A stretch of DNA of 55,219 bases from NCBI GenBank assembly GCA_020850995.1, contig JADZDP010000057.1:1-55219 (forward strand), read 5' to 3'. The notes beneath the pieces were generated by a model, which saw only the letters and a list, made by a program, of their open reading frames with translations, had not been told where the DNA came from and ran no database searches. This stretch comes from Deltaproteobacteria bacterium (lineage in GTDB: Bacteria > Myxococcota > UBA727 > VGSZ01). This document shows, one piece after another, positions 50,243 through 55,219 of the stretch; the stretch's first letter is position 1, and every line of letters starts with the position of its first letter. The translations under genes and the position numbers were made by a program.

Positions 50243-52987
50243 GTGCGTATGCCGCACGGAACCGCCTGCTCCGCGGGAAGCGCCGCGGGCTGCCACCTCG
50301 AGACCACCAGCTTCGTGGGCCGCGACCGCGTGCTCGCGGACCTGCTCGCCGCCAGCGAGCAGCGCCGCTTGACCACGCTTTGGGGCGCCGCCGGCGTGGG
50401 CAAGACCCGCTTGTTGCGCCGCGCCTGCGCCGAGACCACGGCGCGGGGGCGCGTCACCGTCGTCGAGGTCATGGACCTCGTGCCCGCGCGTGATCGCGCG
50501 GCGCTGGTGGCGGCGGTGGCGCAGGCGCTCGGCATCTCGCTCGCCACCGTGCGCGAGGACGCCGCGGTGGAGCACGTGGGGCGGGCCCTAGCGCTCTCCG
50601 GCGACATGCTGCTCGCGCTCGACGGACTCGAGCACCTGCTTCCCCACGCCGAGGTCATCGCCATCTGGCTCGATCGCGCGCCTGCCCTGCGCGTGCTGTG
50701 CACGTCGCGCACCCCGCTAGCGCTGCCCGGCGAGCACGCGCTCGAGCTTCTGGGCCTCTCGCAGGCCTCGGGCGTGGCCCTCCTCGAGGATCGCCTGCGC
50801 GCGCTCACCGACGTCCCCCTGCCGCAGAACGCGCACGCCACCGCCGGCGCCATGGTCGATCTCGTGGGCGGGCTGCCGCTCGCCATCGAGCTCCTGGCGG
50901 CGCGCGCCGCGCGCGACGGCATCGATCCGGTGGCCGCGCAGGTGGGCGACGCGCTGTCGCCGCGACCCACCGCCAGACCCGACATCATGGCCGCCACGGT
51001 CGAGCTGGCCCTCGCCCGCGCCACCGAACAGGAGCGGGATGCGCTCGAGCGCGTGGCCTGTTGCGCCGATGCCCTGCCCCTCGACGTCGCCGAGCTGGTG
51101 ATCGGCGAGCCCTCGGCTGGGGCGCGCCTCGAGGCGCTCACCAAGCTGGCGCTCACTTGGGTGCGGCACGGGCGCCACGGCGAGCTGCGCGTGGGCTGCT
51201 ACTCGAGCGTGCGCGAGGCGCTGGAGCGGCGCGCTTCCAGGCCCGCCAACGCCGACGCGCGGCACGTGCGCGTGCTCGCCGCCTGGTCCGAGCCCGTCGC
51301 TGCGCGGGCACGGGCGGGCGACGCCGCGGCGCTGCAGGCGCTGCTCGACGACGGACCCAACCTCGAGCTGGCGCTGGCCCGCTCCACCGACGACGAGGCC
51401 ACCGTGGCGCTGGCCCTGTCCTCGACCATCACGGCAGCGCGCCGGGGCGCGCGCGACGCGCACGACGCTGCGCTCGACCGCGGCTTGGCCGCCGCGCGCG
51501 CCGCGCGTCTGCCCACCGCCGAGCTCGAGCTGCTGGAGCGCCGCGGCGCGCTCGCCGAGGCGGCGGGCGCCGTGGGCGAGGCGCGGCGCGCGCACGAAGA
51601 AGCACGCGCGCTCGCCCAACGCATCGGCGACCTGGGTCGCGAGGCCGCCGCGCGCGCACGCATCGGCTTCGCGCGCTTCGAGCTCGGCGAGCGCGAGGCG
51701 GGGCTCGTTGAGCTCGACCACGTCATCGGCGCTGCGCCCGGCGAGAGCGCGGCGCTGGCGCTGGCCCACAACCGACGCGGGATCGCGCTCTTGTCGAGCG
51801 GCGATCGCCGTGGCCTCGACGACCTCATGCTCGGCGCCGCGCTCGCCGCGCAGGCTGGAGACACGGCCCTGCGCGTGGGTGCCCTCGTCGACGTGGCGCG
51901 CGCGCAGCGCACCTGGGGTGCCGTGGAGATCGCGGCGCGTCACCTGCTCGAGGCCGTGGCGCCGGGGCGCCCGCTCGGGGACGAGCTGCGGGCGCGCGCC
52001 CTGTGCGAGCAAGCGGCGCTGGCTCGCGTCGACGGGCGCCACGGCGATGCCGGCGCGCTCGCCCGCGACGCGCTGGGCGCCGCCGAGGCATGCGGTGCGC
52101 CCGCAGGGCTGGTGCACGCCCTGGTCACCGCCAGCGAGGTCGCGCTCGATCGCGGCGAGGTGAGCGCCGCCACCGTGCACGCCGAACGCGCGGGGACCTT
52201 GGCCACGCTCATCGACGTGCCCGCCCCCGCGCTCGAAGCGCAGCTGGCGCTTGCCCGCGCGCTGCGCGCTCGCGGCGACACGGCGGGCGCGCGCACGGCC
52301 CTGGCGGCCGTCGCGTGTGGCCTCGCGCGCTGCCCTGATCGCCGGGTTGTGGGTCTGCTGGCCCTCGAACGCGCCCTGTTGGAGGGTGAGCCCGACGGCA
52401 GCGCCCCGCAGATGCGACGCGACCTCGCGGCGGCGGCGGCGGCGCTCGTACCCCAGGGTGGCCGCCTGGCGACGCTGGCGCTGGTGCTGCGCGCCCTGCT
52501 CGACCCCGACCAGGCCGATCGCGCCGCGCTCGTGCGTGCCGCCAGCGAGCAGCCCGACGCCGAGCTGCGCGCGCTGCTGGCGCTCGTGCGCGGCGAGCGT
52601 GACGACGCACGCTTCGCTCTGGTGCGCCGCGTGGCGCCCTTGCGCCGGGTGCCCGCGCGCCGGGAGATGGTCGTGGGCAGCGACGGCCGCTACTACGAGA
52701 TCGATGGCCGGCGCACCTCGCTCGCGCGGCAGCGCAGCCTACGCCTGATCTTCCTCGCGCTGGTCGACGAGGCCGAGCGGCGCCCCGGCCACGGCCTGCC
52801 GCAACCCGAGGTGCTCGCGCGTGGCTGGCCCGGCGAGAAGATGCGGGCCGACTCCGGCGCCACGCGCGTGTACACCTCGATTCGCCGTCTCCGCCGGGGC
52901 GGCCTCGAGGGCGTCCTGGTCACGCGAGACGACGGCTACCTCATCGATCCGCAGATCAGCGTGCGGCGCGCCGCCCTCGTGCAGTAG
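50243..52987 (+). CDS. STAND-type ATPase regulator with C-terminal winged helix
   Basis: A 914-residue predicted transcriptional regulator. A P-loop TTLWGAAGVGKTRLLR (about 45-60) and LLALDGLEHLL (Walker B-like), with RVLCTSRTPLALPGE and GLPLAIELLA, are typical of AfsR/SARP-type STAND NTPases. The centre (about 350-780) is Ala/Arg/Glu-rich helical repeat sequence consistent with TPRs. The last ~100 residues (RRTSLARQRSLRLIFLALVD, then TRVYTSIRRLRRGGLEGVLV) look like an OmpR-type winged helix placed at the C-terminus instead of the usual N-terminus. GTG at 50243 or ATG at 50249 may start it. The MFS exporter gene follows 48 bp on. Confidence 0.8.
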   Translation: MRMPHGTACSAGSAAGCHLETTSFVGRDRVLADLLAASEQRRLTTLWGAAGVGKTRLLRRACAETTARGRVTVVEVMDLVPARDRAALVAAVAQALGISLATVREDAAVEHVGRALALSGDMLLALDGLEHLLPHAEVIAIWLDRAPALRVLCTSRTPLALPGEHALELLGLSQASGVALLEDRLRALTDVPLPQNAHATAGAMVDLVGGLPLAIELLAARAARDGIDPVAAQVGDALSPRPTARPDIMAATVELALARATEQERDALERVACCADALPLDVAELVIGEPSAGARLEALTKLALTWVRHGRHGELRVGCYSSVREALERRASRPANADARHVRVLAAWSEPVAARARAGDAAALQALLDDGPNLELALARSTDDEATVALALSSTITAARRGARDAHDAALDRGLAAARAARLPTAELELLERRGALAEAAGAVGEARRAHEEARALAQRIGDLGREAAARARIGFARFELGEREAGLVELDHVIGAAPGESAALALAHNRRGIALLSSGDRRGLDDLMLGAALAAQAGDTALRVGALVDVARAQRTWGAVEIAARHLLEAVAPGRPLGDELRARALCEQAALARVDGRHGDAGALARDALGAAEACGAPAGLVHALVTASEVALDRGEVSAATVHAERAGTLATLIDVPAPALEAQLALARALRARGDTAGARTALAAVACGLARCPDRRVVGLLALERALLEGEPDGSAPQMRRDLAAAAAALVPQGGRLATLALVLRALLDPDQADRAALVRAASEQPDAELRALLALVRGERDDARFALVRRVAPLRRVPARREMVVGSDGRYYEIDGRRTSLARQRSLRLIFLALVDEAERRPGHGLPQPEVLARGWPGEKMRADSGATRVYTSIRRLRRGGLEGVLVTRDDGYLIDPQISVRRAALVQ

Positions 52988-53035
52988 CGCGCCGCTGTTC
53001 CGTGGTTGCGCAACCCATGGCCATCGTGCATCGCG

Positions 53036-54601
53036 ATGGCCATGAACGTCGACGCGCCGGCGCGCGCCCTCGAGCCCACCGACCTCCCCGCCGGCCAGAA
53101 GGCGCTCGCGCTCGCGGGCACCCTGCTCGGCATGCTGTTGGCGGCGCTCGATCAGACCATCGTGGCCACCGCCGGCCCGTCCATTCAGCGCGACCTCGAC
53201 ATCGCGCCCTCGCTCTACACGTGGATCACCACCTCGTACTTGGTCGCGTCCACGGTGTGCGTGCCCATCTGGGGCAAGCTCTCGGACGCGTTCGGGCGGC
53301 GCCGCATCCTGCTGGCCGGCATCGGCGTGTTCCTGCTCGGCTCTGCGCTGTGCGGTCTGTCGGCGTCGGCCACCCAGCTCATCCTCTTTCGCGCCGTGCA
53401 GGGCATCGGCTCGGCGGCGCTGTTCACGAGCGCGTTCACCGTCATCGCCGATCTGTTCACCCCCGCGGAGCGCGGGCGCTTCCAGGGCATCTTCGGCGCC
53501 GCCTTCGGCCTCTCGAGCGTCATCGGCCCCATGATCGGTGGCTTCGTCACCGACACGGTGGGCTGGCACTGGTGCTTCTTCGTCAACCTGCCGGTGGGCG
53601 CCATCGCCACCACCTTCATCCTCGCGCGCATGCCGCCGCTACGGCGCGCGCAGGCGCGGCCCCTCTCGCTCGACGTGGCGGGCGCGCTCACGCTCGCGCT
53701 GTTCGCGGTGCCGCTCTTGCTGGCGCTCTCCCTCGGGCGCCTCGAGGCGCGCGCCGGCGAGATCGGCTGGCCCTGGCTGTCGTGGCAAGTGGGCGCGCTC
53801 TTCGGCGCGGCGACGATCGGCCTGGTCGCGTTCCTGGCCGTCGAGGGGCGCGCCCGCGACCCCATCGTCGACCTCAAGCTCCTGCGCCTGCGCGTGGTGG
53901 CCGCCGGGCTGGCGGTGAACTTCCTCGCGGGCCTCGCGTTCCTCGGCGCCATCGTGTTCCTGCCCCTGTTCATGGTGGTGGTGGCGGGCGCCTCCGCCAC
54001 ATCGGCGGGCATGACGACGCTGCCGCTGACCATGGGGCTGTTCGTGGCCAACATCGCCAGCGGACAGATCGCCTCGCGCATCGGGCGCACCAAGCCGGTC
54101 TTGTTGCTGACCGTGGCGGGCGCATGCGCGGCCTTTCTGCTGATGGCGCTTACGCTCGACGTCGACACCACCGAGGGAGCGGTGGCGTGGCGCATGTTCT
54201 TGCTCGGGCTCGGCATGGGGCCCGCCATCCCGCTGGTGCCGCTGACCATCCAGAACGCGGTGCCGCCGGCCGTCATCGGCGCCGTCACCAGCTTGTCGAC
54301 CTTCTTTCGCCAGATGGGCGCCACCATGGGCCTGGCGGTGCTCGGCACCGTGTTCGCCGCCTCCCTCCAGGTGCCTGGCGGTGGAGCCATCGGCGGCGAG
54401 GGTGCCGGCCCGTCGGCGGCCCTGCTCGCGCACCTCGATCCCGCGTCGCTGCTCGCCTTCAAGCGCTCCTTCGTCGACGCCGTGGCGCGCGTGTTCTGGT
54501 TCGCGACGGCGTTCCAGGGGGCAGCGCTGGTGGCGGTGCTGCTCTTGCCGAACCAGCCCTTGCGTGGACGACCAGCACCACCACCAGCGGCCCACGAGTA
54601 G
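53036..54601 (+). CDS. MFS drug exporter, DHA2 (EmrB/QacA) family
   Basis: Fourteen-helix proton antiporter of about 521 residues. LGMLLAALDQTIVATAGPSI is the DHA2 motif D1; WGKLSDAFGRRRILLAG is motif A; FRAVQGIGSAALFTSAFTVI and GPMIGGFVTDTVGWHWCFFV cover motifs B and C. The final helices include ALVAVLLLPNQP. ATG at 53036 or 53042 is the likely start; the open frame begins further upstream with a TTG. The STAND regulator upstream on the same strand is a reasonable candidate controller. Substrates cannot be inferred. Confidence 0.92.
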   Translation: MAMNVDAPARALEPTDLPAGQKALALAGTLLGMLLAALDQTIVATAGPSIQRDLDIAPSLYTWITTSYLVASTVCVPIWGKLSDAFGRRRILLAGIGVFLLGSALCGLSASATQLILFRAVQGIGSAALFTSAFTVIADLFTPAERGRFQGIFGAAFGLSSVIGPMIGGFVTDTVGWHWCFFVNLPVGAIATTFILARMPPLRRAQARPLSLDVAGALTLALFAVPLLLALSLGRLEARAGEIGWPWLSWQVGALFGAATIGLVAFLAVEGRARDPIVDLKLLRLRVVAAGLAVNFLAGLAFLGAIVFLPLFMVVVAGASATSAGMTTLPLTMGLFVANIASGQIASRIGRTKPVLLLTVAGACAAFLLMALTLDVDTTEGAVAWRMFLLGLGMGPAIPLVPLTIQNAVPPAVIGAVTSLSTFFRQMGATMGLAVLGTVFAASLQVPGGGAIGGEGAGPSAALLAHLDPASLLAFKRSFVDAVARVFWFATAFQGAALVAVLLLPNQPLRGRPAPPPAAHE

Positions 54602-54604
54602 CGC

Positions 54605-55075
54605 TCACTCAAACGAGAGCGTGGGCAGACCTTCCACGTGCGTGACCTGCCAGTCGCCGCCGTCCTTGCGCCAGCGCAGCGTCAGCTCCAGGGTGCGCGC
54701 GTTGGTGTCGAGGAGATCGGCGGCGCTCTTGATCTCGGGCGCGCCCTGCACCGCCAACACGGTGAGCTCGGTGGTGGCGCGCGCGCCCTCCACCTCGGTC
54801 GAAACGCTCTGCAGCCGCACGAACACCGGCCCGCGCTGCAGCGCCAGGAAGCCGAGCCGCGTCAGGTCCTTCTTGGTGCGCTTGGCGCCATCGGTGAAAT
54901 CGTCGGCGAGGATCGCTCCCGCGCCTTTGATGTCCTTGGCCGCCAGCGCCGCCACCGCGTCGTCGAGCGCGCGGCGCATCTTCGCCTCCGGGGTCTCCCG
55001 GGCGCAGGCGCTCAGGAGGATCACGCACACGAACGCGATGGCGGTCGGCAGGGACCAAGGGGATCGTGCGCGCAT
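54605..55075 (-). CDS. Small lipoprotein, NTF2-like size
   Basis: A 156-residue predicted lipoprotein: AFVCVILLSACARETPEAKM has a lipobox with Cys near residue 24. The mature part begins with an Ala/Lys-rich helix (MRRALDDAVAALAAKDIKGA) followed by DDFTDGAKRTKKDLTRLG and beta-rich sequence ending LTLRWRKDGGDWQVTHVEGL, which fits an NTF2/SnoaL-like fold seen in many small lipoproteins. It converges on the MFS gene with 3 bp between stops. ATG at 55075 gives a normal signal peptide. A repeat of the 165-bp family lies just upstream. Confidence 0.75.
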   Translation of the reverse strand: MRARSPWSLPTAIAFVCVILLSACARETPEAKMRRALDDAVAALAAKDIKGAGAILADDFTDGAKRTKKDLTRLGFLALQRGPVFVRLQSVSTEVEGARATTELTVLAVQGAPEIKSAADLLDTNARTLELTLRWRKDGGDWQVTHVEGLPTLSFE

Positions 55076-55096
55076 GGGGCCTCCGATCCCCGAGCC

Positions 55097-55219
55097 TAAG
55101 GGCCCGCGAATGGACAAGTCGATCGGTGATCGCGAGCGAGGCGCGTCGATGGCAAGGAGCCCCGCAGGGCCGTGGCCGTCGCCACGGACCGAGGACGCGA
55201 CGCCGCCAGCGACGATGGA
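55097..55219 (+). repeat. 165-bp terminal-inverted-repeat element, copy D (cut by window end)
   Basis: Begins TAAGGGCCCGCGAATGGACA and follows copy C almost base for base for 123 bases to the right edge of the window, including the GGCCGTGGC...GCCACGG hairpin region. It lies 21 bp upstream of the lipoprotein start. Confidence 0.88.

Overview
The window is very GC-rich chromosomal DNA with densely packed genes, many joined by 4-bp ATGA/GTGA overlaps. I infer a myxobacterium-like member of the Myxococcota. The evidence is three surface proteins ending in a MYXO-CTERM-like Cys/hydrophobic/poly-Arg tail, a Stigma-type Cys-rich motif, a (Gly-Glu)n lipoprotein, a Hanks-type kinase, a hybrid sensor kinase, and a LexA box that fits the Myxococcus consensus I remember at 15 of 17 positions. 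No species call is possible from sequence reading alone.

Layout. 1-2.4 kb: 5' part of lepA with a sugar-nucleotide epimerase upstream. 2.4-10.4 kb: lipoproteins, a temptin-like protein, a zinc-ribbon/GYF protein, a long PgsA homologue and a SPOR-like lipoprotein. 10.4-14.2 kb: rluB-scpB-scpA and a site-2 protease. 14.2-16.1 kb: an isocitrate/isopropylmalate-type dehydrogenase, tRNA-Cys(GCA) and a five-repeat peptide that looks like a graspetide (microviridin-like) precursor. 16.3-22 kb: PAS-GAF histidine kinase, two uncharacterised proteins and a molybdopterin oxidoreductase. 22-26.6 kb: Ser/Thr kinase coupled to an ATP-grasp-like gene, bracketed by a family of 165-bp terminal-inverted-repeat elements. 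26.6-32 kb: SDR, a Fic protein, and a divergent ~1,090-residue protein joining a nucleosidase-like domain to a nucleotidyltransferase-like domain. 32-35.6 kb: a second temptin-like protein, GFA, peroxiredoxin and the (GE)n lipoprotein. 35.7-39.4 kb: a metal (probably zinc) uptake operon of small secreted His-containing protein, outer-membrane barrel, binding protein and permease, with no ATPase. 39.4-43.1 kb: M20 amidase, three lipoproteins and a hexapeptide acyltransferase. 43.2-47.5 kb: dnaE2 carrying two in-frame copies of a 346-bp palindromic element. 47.7-55.2 kb: EF-hand protein, NIDO surface protein, STAND regulator, MFS exporter, lipoprotein and another 165-bp repeat cut by the window end.

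The strongest leads are the protein-coding palindromic elements inside dnaE2, the orphan multi-core graspetide-like precursor, the Fic / nucleosidase-nucleotidyltransferase divergent pair, and the 165-bp repeat family, which sits at gene edges and supplies or abuts stop codons. All functional calls come from motif recognition by eye; no database search was run.
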